NCBI RefSeq assembly: GCF_003464165.1
Contig: NZ_QSEK01000008.1
Coordinates: forward strand, 18,439 to 82,438
Source: Eubacterium sp. AM49-13BH
GTDB taxonomy: Bacteria; Bacillota; Clostridia; Lachnospirales; Lachnospiraceae
Reading direction: 5' to 3'
Length of the DNA: 64,000 nucleotides
The notes beneath the pieces are model-generated. The model worked only from the letters and a program-made list of their open reading frames with translations. It did no database searches and had not been told where the DNA came from. The translations under genes were made by a program, and so were the position numbers. Numbering within the stretch: the first letter of the stretch is position 1; every line of letters begins with the position of its first letter. Positions 45,947 through 56,767 of this stretch are shown in pieces.

Positions 45947-46545
45947 ATGAATAGAAAAGCTAAAAACATTTTGATTTATCTTAATTATTGGAGAACAATA
46001 CCGGCTTATCTATTAGCTAGAGGTAGCCGCTTTTGGGATAGATGTGAACAGGATATTAATGAGTTTGACAGGCATTTGTATGGTGGGGGGTACACGAATT
46101 TATTTACTTTTAGCAGAATACTGATTGAAGAACCGTGTAGCAGAAATGTTGTTGAAAATAGATTACATCGTAATCCGATTAGGTGTGTGATATTTAGAAT
46201 GCTATTTAAACAACTGGAGTCTTTATATATTAACACACCACCTGAACGGATAGAAGGTGGCTTGTCTTTTCAGCATGGATTTTCTACGGTGGTGGCGGCA
46301 AAACATATTGGCAAAAATTGCCGGATTTTTCAGCAGGTTACAATTGGCTTTAATGGTGCTGAGCAGCCGATATTGGAAGATCGAGTTGAAGTAAGTGCGG
46401 GAGCATAGTAATTGGAAAAGTTTGTTTACATTCGGATTGTGTGGTGGGAGCAGGTTCAGTAGTTGTGAAAGATGTGCCTGAGAATACGGTAGTTGTGGGG
46501 GTTCCTGCAAAGATAATTCGATTAAATAAGGAGTGCGTTGATTGA
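45947..46545 (+). CDS. Serine acetyltransferase-like hexapeptide transferase, one frameshift
   Basis: ATG 45947 follows GGAG by 6 bases. N-terminal helical part (FWDRCEQDINEFDRHLYGG) then a left-handed beta-helix (GLSFQHGFSTVVAAKHIGKNCRIFQQVTIGF, with the catalytic His in QHGF). The frame is lost near 46405: one A is missing after GAGCA; restoring it gives IVIGKVCLHSDCVVGAGSVVVKDVPENTVVVG and a stop at 46545, ~199 residues. CysE-like acyl transferases in such loci often O-acetylate sugars; the exact acceptor is unknown. Confidence 0.8.
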
Positions 46546-46697
46546 ATTTACTGTGTGAGTAGATAGGTTTGGAAATATTTATGACTGCATTTTATTACAT
46601 TGAATATAAAATCGACAAATAATTAAAAGCGGTTGTTTTCAAAAATGGCAATGCGGAAATCTGTATTGCAAGCAAATGAATATATAGGAGAAGAAAA

Positions 46698-47813
46698 ATG
46701 ATAAGAATCCTTCATTCTGTCAGCAATATGGATCGTGCCGGCATCGAAACAATGCTGATGAACTATTATCGCCATATTGACAGATCGAAAATACAATTTG
46801 ACTTTTTATGCAATAAGAAAAAGCCCGGCGCGTACGATGACGAAATAAAGAGAATGGGTGGCAGAATCTATCACACACCTGGTTTGAATCCGGCAAAGTA
46901 TCCTTCTTATTTGAAATGCATGAAGAAGATTTTTGAAGAGAATCCGGAGTACAAAATTGTAGAAGCTCACAATGGAGCACTTGGAGTATATGCACTTCAT
47001 GCTGCAAAAGTCAATCACATCCCGGTGCGTATTTTTCACGCACATGGCGCAAGCATTACGAGAGACTGGAAGCTACCAATCAAACTTGTTTGCAAAGCGT
47101 TGTTGCCGTCCAATATGAATCAGCATTTTTCTTGTGGAATCGAAGCAGCTAGATGCTATTTCGGAGAAAAGGTTGTAGAAAGAAACGATTATGAATTGAT
47201 TCCTAATGCAATCGAGGTGAATCGGTTCGTTTTCGACCCAACGATAAGAAATAGAATCCGACATGACAATCATTTGGAAAACAAACATGTCGTTGGTCAT
47301 GTCGGACGCTTTATGTCTCAGAAGAATCACATGTTCTTACTGGACGTTTTTGCTGAGGTTTCAAAAAGAGATTCATTAGCACATCTTGTGCTGCTGGGTG
47401 ACGGTGAGCTGATAGATGCCATGAAAGAGAAAGCAAGTAATCTTGGAATAAAAGATCGAGTGACGTTTGTCGGAAATGTAGGTAATGCGAACGAATGGTA
47501 TCAGGCATTTGATTGCTTTGTACTGCCATCGGTATGGGAGGGCCTCCCCGTTGTTGGCGTTGAGGCTCAGGCGGCAGACCTGCCATGCATTTTTTCTTCC
47601 GCTGTAACACGCGAGATTGGTCTGTCAGAACGTGCAAAATTTATCTCGCTTACAGAAGAAATCTCGACTTGGGCAGCTGAGATTTGTAATGCCCTAAAGC
47701 AGAGTGTGCGCAATAATAACACGAAGTTGATAACGGAACATCACTACAACATTGAAATTGAAGCAAAGAAATTGCAGGAGCGATATTTACAGCTGGCTGG
47801 AGAAGTGGAATGA
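46698..47813 (+). CDS. GT4-family glycosyltransferase (EpsF-like)
   Basis: 371 residues with both Rossmann halves: ILHSVSNMDRAGIETMLMNYYR at the N-terminus, HAHGASITRDWK, VVGHVGRFMSQKNHMFLLDVF, VLLGDGELIDAMK and the donor-binding PSVWEGLPVVGVEAQAA. Retaining GT-B enzyme, cytoplasmic face. TGA overlaps the next gene's ATG (ATGA), so they are coupled. Start supported by AGGAG 8 bases upstream. Confidence 0.9.
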   Translation: MIRILHSVSNMDRAGIETMLMNYYRHIDRSKIQFDFLCNKKKPGAYDDEIKRMGGRIYHTPGLNPAKYPSYLKCMKKIFEENPEYKIVEAHNGALGVYALHAAKVNHIPVRIFHAHGASITRDWKLPIKLVCKALLPSNMNQHFSCGIEAARCYFGEKVVERNDYELIPNAIEVNRFVFDPTIRNRIRHDNHLENKHVVGHVGRFMSQKNHMFLLDVFAEVSKRDSLAHLVLLGDGELIDAMKEKASNLGIKDRVTFVGNVGNANEWYQAFDCFVLPSVWEGLPVVGVEAQAADLPCIFSSAVTREIGLSERAKFISLTEEISTWAAEICNALKQSVRNNNTKLITEHHYNIEIEAKKLQERYLQLAGEVE

Positions 47814-48867
47814 AAATAGGAATTTTAACACATCAATACATCAATAATTACGGCGCATTTCTACAGGCGTGGGCATTGCGGGAAGCAATCGCAGAATTAT
47901 TTCCGGATGATGAAGTGCAGATTATAGATTATGTTAATCTGAAGCATTTTATCATCAATGCAGGTGGATGGTTCCGATTTTATAAAAATAAAGAGTCATT
48001 ATCCGATTGGGTACAGAAAATCAGGCTACCTATAACATTTGCAAAAGCTCGAAAGAAATATATGAATCTCACGCCTATATGTTATAAGGCAAAAGATATC
48101 GAAAAGCTTGGATTGGATTACGTTGTGGTCGGCAGTGACGAGGTGTGGAATTATCGAGAAACCAAGGGCAACGCAAGGGTTAAGTTTGGCATTGGATTAA
48201 ATAACGAGAGATTGGTTGCCTATGCACCAAGTGTGGGGCAAACGCATGAATTAAATGTCCCGGAATATGTAAAAGAGGGAATCTTACAGTTTAAAGCGGT
48301 TTCCGCAAGAGATCAACTAACAGAACAATTAGCAGAAGAAATTCGAAACGAAGAAATTGAGCGAGTTACAGACCCAACATTTCTTGTACATATTCCAGGT
48401 GAGAAAGTTTCAAGTGTGTCGCAACCGTATATGCTGTTTTATTATTGTGATGGTTTGCCTGAGGCAGAAAAGCAGAAACTTATTGACTATGCTCATCGAA
48501 ATGGAATGGCTGTGTATGGAGCAGGTGAATGTGATAAACGGTATTCTGATATAACCGTAAATCTCACACCTTTCCAATGGGTCTGGATGTTCCGAAACGC
48601 TGCTTGTGTGGTAACCGGAACTTTTCACGGAGCCGTGTTCTCTATGTTGAATCATCGTCAGTTCGCTTGTTATTTGACTAATCCGAGCAGAATACGAAAA
48701 GTATCATCACTTCTGGAAGAATTTGGTTTGATGGATAGGCGATGTGAAGGAAAAGCGTCTGAGATTATTAAACACTTGTTAATGAGATAGACTATATTAC
48801 GGTTGAAGAAAAATTTGAAGAGCGAAGAAATAAGAGCAAAGAGTTTCTTAGGAGAGCGATTCAGTAG
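47810..48867 (+). CDS. Polysaccharide pyruvyl transferase family protein, one frameshift
   Basis: About 352 residues when repaired. Opens MKIGILTHQYINNYGAFLQAWALREAI (pyruvyl transferase opening), with VVGSDEVWNY, YAPSVGQ, SARDQLTEQL, DPTFLV and TGTFHGAVFSMLN (the conserved His). The frame stops early at 48790; adding one A in the AAA at 48770-48772 gives LVNEIDYITVEEKFEERRNKS and stop 48865-48867, the tail typical of the family. Members transfer pyruvate from PEP to sugars; many in Firmicutes gene clusters have unknown acceptors. Confidence 0.85.
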
Positions 48868-48903
48868 GTAACTAAGAAAAAAATATACAGGCTGGATGAA
48901 ATT

Positions 48904-50120
48904 ATGGGAATAGAGCTTTTTGAAAATAAAAAATCGTGTTGCGGCTGTGGTGCGTGTGCAAATATATGTCCCAAAGGGGCAATTACAATGAAACCAGATA
49001 AATGGGGATATTTCTATCCAGTTGTCGATTCGAGTCGTTGCGTTTCATGTGGGGCATGCAAAAAAGTGTGCTCTTATCAAAATGGCATTTCATTGCATGA
49101 ACCGATTCGTGCTTATGCGGCAGTAAATAAAACGCAGCAGCAGCTTGAAAAATCAGCTTCTGGCGGTGTCTTTTCTGCGGTTGCAACATACTTCTTGAAA
49201 AACGAAGGCGTAGTATACGGCGCAGCACTTGATTTTGAGGGAGGGCATCCAATAGCTCACTTGGTTGGGATTGATGATGCAAGTCAATTATGGCGACTTC
49301 AAGGATCAAAGTATGTCCAAAGCGCTGTCGAGCAAACATATAAGCAGGCAAAACAAAATTTGGATGCAGGGAAAAAGGTCCTTTTTCAGGGACACCGTGT
49401 CAAATTGCGGGGCTGTATGGATATCTGAAAAAAGAATATACCAATCTTTGGACAATTGATGTGATATGCCATGGTGTTCCAAATTTAAAATTTTTTGATG
49501 ATTATCTCAGTATAGAAGGAAAAAAACGAGGTGGAGTCCCGACTGGTTATTCTTTCCGTGATAAAAAACGTGGCTGGGGAATGAACGCAAGATTGGACCT
49601 GAGATATTTATCGGGTAAAGAAAAAAGTACTTATATCCCGGCAAGACTAACATCATATAACACATTGTTCTTAGATGGTGATGTCTACAGAGAAAATTGT
49701 TATGCATGCCCGTATGCACGCAAAGAGCGCGTATCTGATATGACGATTGGGGATTTCTGGGGAATTGAACGAGAGCACCCTGAGCTGCTAAAACAGAGCG
49801 AGTTTGATGAAAAAAAAGGGATCTCCTGCATTCTAGTAAATACCCAAAAAGCTGCTGAATTGTGTGAAAAGCTGTCAGATAGGATGTATTTATATGAAAG
49901 CTCGTTCATGAAGATTGCAAAGAAAAATGGGCAGCTCGATCATCCATCAACTGAATCTGAACGTCGGAATACTGTTATGGAAATATATGATAAATCCGGA
50001 TATGATGGTGTGGAAAAATGGTTTCGTAAAAAATACAAGAAGCAAATCATTATGCACAGAGTTTATAATGCGATTCCGAGAAAATTGAGGATGACATTGA
50101 AAAATGCGATAAAAAAATAG
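48904..50120 (+). CDS. FrhB-like Fe-S protein (coenzyme F420 hydrogenase/dehydrogenase beta-subunit family), one frameshift
   Basis: Two [4Fe-4S] clusters at the N-terminus: CCGCGACANICPKGA and CVSCGACKKVC. Then SASGGVFSAVA and YVQSAVEQTYKQAK, the FrhB N domain. At 49389-49391 (GGG) one G is missing; restoring it turns HRVKLRGCMDI into TPCQIAGLYGYLKKEY and continues through ICHGVPNLKFFDDYL and CYACPYARKERVSDMTIGDFWG to TAG 50120 (~405 residues). These proteins are regularly coupled to pyruvyl transferases in surface-sugar loci of anaerobes, function unproven; true F420 use is unlikely. Confidence 0.87.
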
Positions 50121-50137
50121 AAAGGATAAATAGGATT

Positions 50138-51151
50138 ATGTCGGCGAATCATATGAATCTAAAAAGAATATCACATCGTATAAAAGAAGAACTTGGATCA
50201 ACGATAGAGGTTGCAAAAGTCGTGGGAATTAAAGGGGCATTTGCAACTTTTAGAGGCAAGGTAGATATTCAGATTATGGTTCATAATGGACATATAGAAT
50301 ATCCTAGGATAAAAAAGCACCTGATGCAAAAGCATGAGGCTATGAATGCTTATTTTGAAAAGATGTTTACAGAGATGACCGCTGAACGTATTGGAGCACT
50401 CGACATTCCAAAACAGGATGAAAATTATAAGGATTGCATATGGATTTGCTGGTGGCAAGGACTGGAAAATGCACCTGAGATTGTAAAAAGGTGCGTGGCA
50501 TCTATTCAAAAACACGCCGGGAACCATAAAATTATCATGATTACCGATGAAAACTATAAGGAGTTTATCAGTTTTCCGATGTGGATTGAAGAAAAATACA
50601 AGAGAGGAATTATCACCAAAACTCATCTTTCGGATTTGTTGAGAATTTCTCTTTTAGCACGGTATGGTGGAGTTTGGTTGGATTCCACATTCTTTTGCAC
50701 AGGGGACTTGGAACCTTGTTTTAAGACACCAATATGGTCTATTAAACGTCCGGATTATCGCCATGTTTCCGTTTCTTGTGGAGAGTTCGCAAATTACTCA
50801 TTCGGATGTACATCTGAATATCGAAAGGTTTTTGCCATTCTGCGGGAATATCTTTTGGATTACTGGAAGCAGTATGACTATATGATAGATTATCTGTTTT
50901 TAGATTATCTGATTGTTCTTGCAAGAAAACAAAATTCTTGTGTAGATCAGGCATTTGCTAAAATCCCGTCCAACAATAAAAACTGTGACGAACTTTTGAA
51001 AGTGCTGGGGATAGTATACAATTCTGAAGACTGGGAAAAACTTAAAGAAAATACGACACTATTTAAGTTAACGTGGAAGACGTATTTTCAAAAAGTCATA
51101 GACGGTAAAAGTACATATTTTGGGAAAATGTTAGGCGGAGAACTTTTCTAA
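50138..51151 (+). CDS. GT32-like capsular polysaccharide glycosyltransferase
   Basis: 337 residues. Core: CIWICWWQGLENAPEIVKRCVASI, KIIMITDENYKEFI, and HLSDLLRISLLARYGGVWLDSTFFCTG, i.e. the DxD-like SDLLR...GGVWLD signature of the Caps_synth/GT32 group. Predicted soluble or peripheral GT-A enzyme. The ~85-residue N-terminal helix region is a common extension. The sugar is not predictable. Confidence 0.85.
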   Translation: MSANHMNLKRISHRIKEELGSTIEVAKVVGIKGAFATFRGKVDIQIMVHNGHIEYPRIKKHLMQKHEAMNAYFEKMFTEMTAERIGALDIPKQDENYKDCIWICWWQGLENAPEIVKRCVASIQKHAGNHKIIMITDENYKEFISFPMWIEEKYKRGIITKTHLSDLLRISLLARYGGVWLDSTFFCTGDLEPCFKTPIWSIKRPDYRHVSVSCGEFANYSFGCTSEYRKVFAILREYLLDYWKQYDYMIDYLFLDYLIVLARKQNSCVDQAFAKIPSNNKNCDELLKVLGIVYNSEDWEKLKENTTLFKLTWKTYFQKVIDGKSTYFGKMLGGELF

Positions 51152-51220
51152 TAGGTTGTGCTTAACAGTATAATCTGAAAATTATAGATAAGATAAATTA
51201 GAAAACTGGAGGGGAGATTG

Positions 51221-52263
51221 ATGATTCCAAAAGTTAGCATTGTTGTACCAATGTATGGCGTGGAGCCATTTTTAAACAAATGTGTCGATAGTTTGTTGGC
51301 TCAATCATTACACGATATTGAAATTATTTTAGTTGATGATGGATCGCCAGATAGATGTGGAGAAATTGCTGAAGAATATGCGATAAAAGATAATCGTGTT
51401 AAAGTGATTCATCAAAAAATAGTGGCCTTGGTCCAGCGCGAAATACAGGAATGGCGGCTGCAACAGGTGAGTATATAGGATTTGTTGATTCAGATGATTG
51501 GGCGAACAATTGTATGTTCGAAAGACTTTATAATGCGGCAAAAAAAAATAATGCTGACATTGCTGTAGGTGGTCATTGTGATTGGAGAGAGGGAAAAGTA
51601 ATTAGATCAAAACGCCATCCACTAGCAGGAAAAACTGTAATGGACAAATCCGAAATAGATGAAATAAGGAGAAATTTATATGGTCGTAGTATTGATGATA
51701 AGGTGACAGAAGCTTTTCCAATGTCTGTTTGGATTGCAGTCTATAGAAAAACATTGATTGATAATAATCAGTTGAAATTTAAAAATATAATTTCGGAAGA
51801 TGTGATATTCAATATTTCAGCATATAAATTTGCAAATAAAATTACATTTACAGGCGATACAGATTATTGCTATCGGAATGAGAATCAAACATCTATAATG
51901 CGTAGCTTTTCTGAGGAGAAACTGAAAAAATACGAAGACTATCTGAAAATGCTTGGTAATATCGCAGAAGAAGAAAATAATCCCGAATGTTTGATGAGAG
52001 TTAAAAGAGCAGCAATCAATTGTTGCAGATTGTATGTGGGGCAGATCGCAGATTCAGCAGGACTCACCTTTAAGGAAAAAAGAAAATTCATGGATATGTT
52101 TGCAAAGTCGGAAATCATATGCTCTTGTTGGGCTGATTATCCAGTTGAGAAATTGCCTTTCCAGCAAAGGCTATTCCAACAGTGTATGCAACGTGGACAT
52201 TACAGAAGCGCACTGTTTTTGATTGCTATGAGGAAGACAGTGAAAAGAATAAAAGAAGCTTAA
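51221..52263 (+). CDS. GT2-family glycosyltransferase, one frameshift
   Basis: ATG 51221 with GGAGGGGAG upstream: MIPKVSIVVPMYGVEPFLNKCVDSLLAQS, ILVDDGSPDRCGEIAEEY. The A run at 51414-51419 lacks one A: restored reading gives KNSGLGPARNTGMAAATGEYIGFVDSDDW, the canonical NxGxxxARNxG...DSDDW donor site. The C-terminal half (52 kb) completes a normal-length (~347-residue) enzyme. Inverting GT-A, cytoplasmic. Confidence 0.9.
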
Positions 52264-52364
52264 ATCACTTTAGTTCATTTAAGATATTGGAAGTTCTTGT
52301 ATTTCACTAGGTGAGAAATAAGATTACTGTGATATCTATAATATATAAAGCATGGGAGAAGAAA

Positions 52365-53084
52365 ATGAATTTTAAAGATTTTCTAAAACGAGTGGTGTAT
52401 AGAGAAAAAGCTACATCAGAATCATATATTAGATATTTGCGTAAAATAGGGGTGAATATTGGGGAGGATTGTATATTTTATGCTCCTTCACAGTCCCCAA
52501 TAGACATTCAATATCCGTGGATGATTTCCATAGGAAATCATGTGAGAATTACAGCGGGAGTCAAAATATTGACACATGATTACTCATGGTCAGTTTTGAA
52601 ACTTGCAAGTGGGCACGAGGGTGAAATACTTGGTGCGTGCGGGCATGTTGTGATAGGAGATAATGTTTTTATTGGTCGAGGCACGATTATTACAAGAAAT
52701 GTGGTCATTGGGGATAATGTCATAATTGGTGCTGGGAGTGTTGTGACTAAGGATTGCGGGTCGGATGGAGTATATGCAGGCAATCCAGCACGAAAAATCA
52801 CCGATATAGAATCTTTTTATAAAAAAAGAAAAGCAGCTCAGTTACAAGAAGCAAAAGAATTGGCGCGCACTTATGTTGAACGATATGGTAGAAAACCAAA
52901 GCCGGAAGTGTTTCATGAGTACTTTATGTTATTTTGTGACGATAAGGAAATTCAAAGAAATGTTGCTTTTAGTAAAAAAATTGAACTCTGTGGTAATGCA
53001 GAGCAATCATTGAATTATATGTTATCAAATTCTCCGTTGTTTAATAGTTACGAAGAATTTATAAATTATTGTCTTAAGGACTAG
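52365..53084 (+). CDS. Maltose-acetyltransferase-like hexapeptide O-acyltransferase
   Basis: 239 residues from ATG 52365 (GGGAGAAG upstream; earlier in-frame starts lack a site). Hexapeptide coils: ISIGNHVRITAGVKILTHDYSW, VVIGDNVFIGRGTIITRNVVIGDNVIIGAGSVVTKD, YAGNPARKI, with the catalytic His (THDYS). The C-terminal ~80 residues are helical (ELARTYVERYGRKP). Likely O-acetylates a polysaccharide sugar. Confidence 0.88.
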   Translation: MNFKDFLKRVVYREKATSESYIRYLRKIGVNIGEDCIFYAPSQSPIDIQYPWMISIGNHVRITAGVKILTHDYSWSVLKLASGHEGEILGACGHVVIGDNVFIGRGTIITRNVVIGDNVIIGAGSVVTKDCGSDGVYAGNPARKITDIESFYKKRKAAQLQEAKELARTYVERYGRKPKPEVFHEYFMLFCDDKEIQRNVAFSKKIELCGNAEQSLNYMLSNSPLFNSYEEFINYCLKD

Positions 53085-53112
53085 TGAGCCATGTAGAAAA
53101 GGAAAATCGTAA

Positions 53113-54330
53113 ATGAGAAACAGGTTGATAGTATCAAAAACATCTATAATTGCAGTAATCCTCTTTTTGACACAATTTGTTACGTTGCCATATTTTGCTT
53201 GGTATAATGTGTTAAAGTATATGTCTATAATTATTGTTGGAGGATATATTATCACAAAGTACAAGTGTGTTATTAGACGCAAATATGCTCTAATCAATGT
53301 TCTAGCATTTGTGTTTGGTGGGATGCTTTTGTGGACTTCCTTCCAAAATCGAAATCAAATCACAAGTAGAAATCCATTTCTTGCTACGATAGTTTTTGTG
53401 GCACTGCTTTTGGCGTTTTTATTTTTCATGGAGATAACAATCGAAGAAAAAAAGGTGCCACAAATTTTGAATATATTCTATAGAATGAATCTAATTGTTT
53501 TACTTGTTAATGACATTTTGATATTGGCATTTCCTGATTTGTATTTGTCTTTTGGAGAAAACTATTTCATCGGCACCAAATTTGAAGTTGTGTATTTACA
53601 CTTTCTGCTTGTTTGCCTTTATATAATAAAATCTAAAGATACTGCACATAAAAATTTTACAGTTCTTGGAATGTTGCTATGGACTTTTTTTATTGGAGTT
53701 CAAGTTAAATGCTCTACAGGACTTGTGGGTACCGCGATTATGATAATTCTTATAATCGCAATAAATAAAAAAGAAGATCTTTTTTTGAATCCAGTATTTT
53801 ATGTAGCTGTTCAAGCCGTGTGTTTTGGCTTTGTTTTTTTCTGTGATGCTGTTTTAAATAATCCAACAGTGGAAAATTTTGTTGTTAATATTCTTGGAAA
53901 AAATGCAACGATGTCAGGACGAGCAAATATATACATAAAAGTGCCAATGATATTAACAGGCCATCGAGCTTGGACAATGGGATTTGGTTATGCGACTAGT
54001 TATGAATTGGGCAGGAAACTAGGGGGATTTCCAGATACACAAAATGGAATACTGGAGTGGATCTGGTATGCAGGAGTCCCGACAACTATTATCATGTTAG
54101 TGTTGTTTATGGTGATTTTATATATCTCAAAACAAACGATGGCAAGAAGTAGTAAAAAAATGCGTTATATGTTAGCACTTTTGTATCTCTTGACAATTTT
54201 GGGAATGGTAGAAATTACAATTACACAAATGTATTTTGCAATTATAATATGTATTATGGGTATAGGGGTAAGTTGTTCTAATGAACCAGAAGAGAATTTG
54301 ATTCATAATGCGGAATTTCTAAAGGAGTGA
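53113..54330 (+). CDS. Wzy-type O-antigen/polysaccharide polymerase
   Basis: 405 residues with about 10-11 hydrophobic segments, e.g. IIAVILFLTQFVTLPYFAW, IVLLVNDILILAFPDLY and YLLTILGMVEITITQMYFAII. A large outside loop near residues 265-325 (SGRANIYIKVPMIL...GFGYATSYELGRKLGG...TQNGILEWIWYAG) has the SGR...GxG...HN-like pattern of Wzy/WaaL proteins. Polymerises lipid-linked repeat units with the flippase encoded downstream. Sequence is poorly conserved in this family; call rests on topology and context. Confidence 0.8.
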   Translation: MRNRLIVSKTSIIAVILFLTQFVTLPYFAWYNVLKYMSIIIVGGYIITKYKCVIRRKYALINVLAFVFGGMLLWTSFQNRNQITSRNPFLATIVFVALLLAFLFFMEITIEEKKVPQILNIFYRMNLIVLLVNDILILAFPDLYLSFGENYFIGTKFEVVYLHFLLVCLYIIKSKDTAHKNFTVLGMLLWTFFIGVQVKCSTGLVGTAIMIILIIAINKKEDLFLNPVFYVAVQAVCFGFVFFCDAVLNNPTVENFVVNILGKNATMSGRANIYIKVPMILTGHRAWTMGFGYATSYELGRKLGGFPDTQNGILEWIWYAGVPTTIIMLVLFMVILYISKQTMARSSKKMRYMLALLYLLTILGMVEITITQMYFAIIICIMGIGVSCSNEPEENLIHNAEFLKE

Positions 54331-54335
54331 ATGTG

Positions 54336-55271
54336 ATGGAGAGTTGGAAAAAAAGAATAAAAAAAATAATGCCTGATAGAATGGTGTACGCTATTTCTGT
54401 CCTGAAAGATTTTCCGACCTATTTAAAGGCAACAAGGGATAAGATCCAGATGCTAGATATCAAATTTTACACTAATGAAGAAACGGTGAATCTTATAGTT
54501 AAAGAGAAAAAATCACTTGCTAGGTTTGGCGATGGCGAATTTATGTGGATGGCGGGCGAATCCATGCCGTCTTTTCAAAGTTATTCACCTCAATTTGGAC
54601 AGGATCTGATAAAGGCATTTACATCTAAGAATGATAATTTATTAGTGGGTATTCCATATGGAGTTTTTGATGCATCAAAATGTAATTTACTGGCAAGAAT
54701 GCATTGGAGAATAATTAGAGCTAATTTTCTTCCGAGACTTGAAAAATTTGTTGATATGAGTCGTAAATACTGTGATGCAAGTATTACAAGACCATACATC
54801 GACTATAATGACCGATGCTTTAGTGAAGCAACGTTTAAACTATTAAAACGAATTTGGGACGGTAAAGATATTGTAATCGTAGAAGGCGAAAAAACAAAAT
54901 TAGGAATGGGAAATGATTTGCTCAGCAATGCAAAAAGTATTAGAAGAATTATTTGCCCAGCAGAAAACGCCTATAATGTTTTAGACAAAATCAAAAATTC
55001 AATACATAAAAATATAGAAAAAGACACATTGATTGTTTCAGCATTGGGTCCGACAGCCTCAATTTTAGCTGCACAATTATGTGATGAAGGATATCAGTTT
55101 GTTGATATTGGGCATGTTGATGTGGAGTATATGTGGTTTTTGAATCATGCAATTTCGCGTGAAACAATAGAGGGAAAATATGTAAATGAAAGTGGCGTGA
55201 AGACATGCTCAAATATATATGATAAAGATGAAGCTTACATTCACTCTATTATTGACAAAGTTTTAATATGA
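54336..55271 (+). CDS. GT-D-fold glycosyltransferase (DUF1792 type)
   Basis: 311 residues. ATG 54336 is 8 bases after AAAGGAG; the GTG at 54327 overlaps the previous stop. NEETVNLIVKEKKSLARFGDGEFMWM contains the FGDGE signature of the GT-D fold (as in the DUF1792 streptococcal Fap1/GlyE type enzyme). Then IVEGEKTKLGMGNDLL and LIVSALGPTASILA, also typical. Adds a sugar using a nucleotide donor; sugar unknown. Confidence 0.85.
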   Translation: MESWKKRIKKIMPDRMVYAISVLKDFPTYLKATRDKIQMLDIKFYTNEETVNLIVKEKKSLARFGDGEFMWMAGESMPSFQSYSPQFGQDLIKAFTSKNDNLLVGIPYGVFDASKCNLLARMHWRIIRANFLPRLEKFVDMSRKYCDASITRPYIDYNDRCFSEATFKLLKRIWDGKDIVIVEGEKTKLGMGNDLLSNAKSIRRIICPAENAYNVLDKIKNSIHKNIEKDTLIVSALGPTASILAAQLCDEGYQFVDIGHVDVEYMWFLNHAISRETIEGKYVNESGVKTCSNIYDKDEAYIHSIIDKVLI

Positions 55272-55308
55272 TCTGAAAAGAGATACGCTAGGAAGGAGGT
55301 AATTAATA

Positions 55309-56721
55309 GTGGGAAAATCGGTTTCAAAAAATTCGGCTTTTAGCATGATGAATAAAGGCTTGTCTGTTATTTTTCCGCTTGTAACAGTTTCTTATATTTC
55401 AAGAGTTCTAGGAGCTTCTGGGGTAGGTGAAGTTTCTTCAGCTCAAAATCTGGCTACATATTTCAGTATGGCGGCTGCATTGGGAATACCCTCCTATGGT
55501 GTGAGGGCAATTGCACAATCAAAGAATGATAAAAATGAATGCAACCAAACCTTTTCAGAGTTATTTATAATTAATCTTATATCTTCACTTGTTGCGACAG
55601 CATTATATTTGATTGCTGTGTTTCTTCTGAAAGATAGTAATTCGAATTTAGCATTGTCGCTGATTTTTTCTGGAATTATAATTTTAAATATCATTAATAT
55701 TGAATGGGTATATCAGGGGTTTGAAGAATACGAATACATTACAATTCGTAGTTTGCTAATAAAGATAATATCACTTTTACTCCTTTTAGTTTTTGTAAGG
55801 CGGAAGAGCGATGTGGTTGCATATGCATTTATTATTTGCTTTGGTAGCATTGGTAATTATGTGCTGAATTTCATCAACCTAAAAAAATATGTCAAAATAT
55901 GTTTTCACAACATGGTATTAAAAAAACATATTGCTCCTATAATGACTTTTTTTGTTTCAGTAATTGCTATTGAAATTTACTCTTTGCTCGATGTTTCAAT
56001 GCTTACTGCAATGTCTAATTCGATGTCTGTTGGATATTATTCAAATTCAACAAAAATCGTCAAAGCGGTTGCAAATACACTTACTGGAATCTCTGCAGTT
56101 TTAATGCCGAGATTTAGTTATCTTTTCAGCGAAAATAAGAAAGACGAAATAAAAAAGCTGTCAGGACAGTTTTTGAATGTTACTTTCTTGATATCTATTC
56201 CTTGCTGTATAGGCATTATTTTAACTGCAAATCAAATAGTGGAGGTTTTATTTGGGGGTGATTTCACTCCGGCAATTGCTACTATTAGAATACTAGCTGC
56301 TCTTATTGTTCTGATGCCACTGTCTGGTGGCGTGTTTTGTCAGCTGTTACTTACATCTGGAAAAGAAAAATATTATTTGTTCTGCGTCCTAAGTGGAACG
56401 GTTGTTAATGCGTTGTTAAATTATGTTTTGATTCCGATATATACGCAAAATGGAGCAGCGATTGCATCTGTTATTGCAGAACTTAATGTTTCAGTAAGTA
56501 TGATTATAGTTTCTAGAAAAACTATAAAAGTAAATATATATCATAAGGATGCTCTTTCTATATTTTTGGCAGCTGCTTTTATGACGGTTATACTTATTTG
56601 GTGTCATAGACTGACAATAGGAGTGTCTACGTGGATAAGTTTATTTTTTGAGATTTTGGTTGCAGGGATTGTATATTTTACTGTATTTTTATGTTTAAAA
56701 ATACTATTTCAAAAAAGTTGA
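55309..56721 (+). CDS. Wzx-type flippase (MATE/MOP superfamily)
   Basis: 470 residues, 12-14 membrane segments: begins GTG 55309, with GGAAGGAGGT 8 bases upstream, reading KSVSKNSAFSMMNKGLSVIFPLVTVSYISRVLGASGVGEVSSAQNL (typical first-half signature ending near residue 48). Later VYQGFEEYEYITIRS. Moves undecaprenyl-linked repeat units across the membrane. Together with Wzy it implies a Wzx/Wzy-dependent export pathway; no Wzz/Wzd-Wze chain-length/kinase regulators are in the window. Confidence 0.9.
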   Translation: MGKSVSKNSAFSMMNKGLSVIFPLVTVSYISRVLGASGVGEVSSAQNLATYFSMAAALGIPSYGVRAIAQSKNDKNECNQTFSELFIINLISSLVATALYLIAVFLLKDSNSNLALSLIFSGIIILNIINIEWVYQGFEEYEYITIRSLLIKIISLLLLLVFVRRKSDVVAYAFIICFGSIGNYVLNFINLKKYVKICFHNMVLKKHIAPIMTFFVSVIAIEIYSLLDVSMLTAMSNSMSVGYYSNSTKIVKAVANTLTGISAVLMPRFSYLFSENKKDEIKKLSGQFLNVTFLISIPCCIGIILTANQIVEVLFGGDFTPAIATIRILAALIVLMPLSGGVFCQLLLTSGKEKYYLFCVLSGTVVNALLNYVLIPIYTQNGAAIASVIAELNVSVSMIIVSRKTIKVNIYHKDALSIFLAAAFMTVILIWCHRLTIGVSTWISLFFEILVAGIVYFTVFLCLKILFQKS

Positions 56722-56767
56722 TAAGCATAATAAAAAGAAAAAATAGAAATTGAAGTGGAGGAAAATA

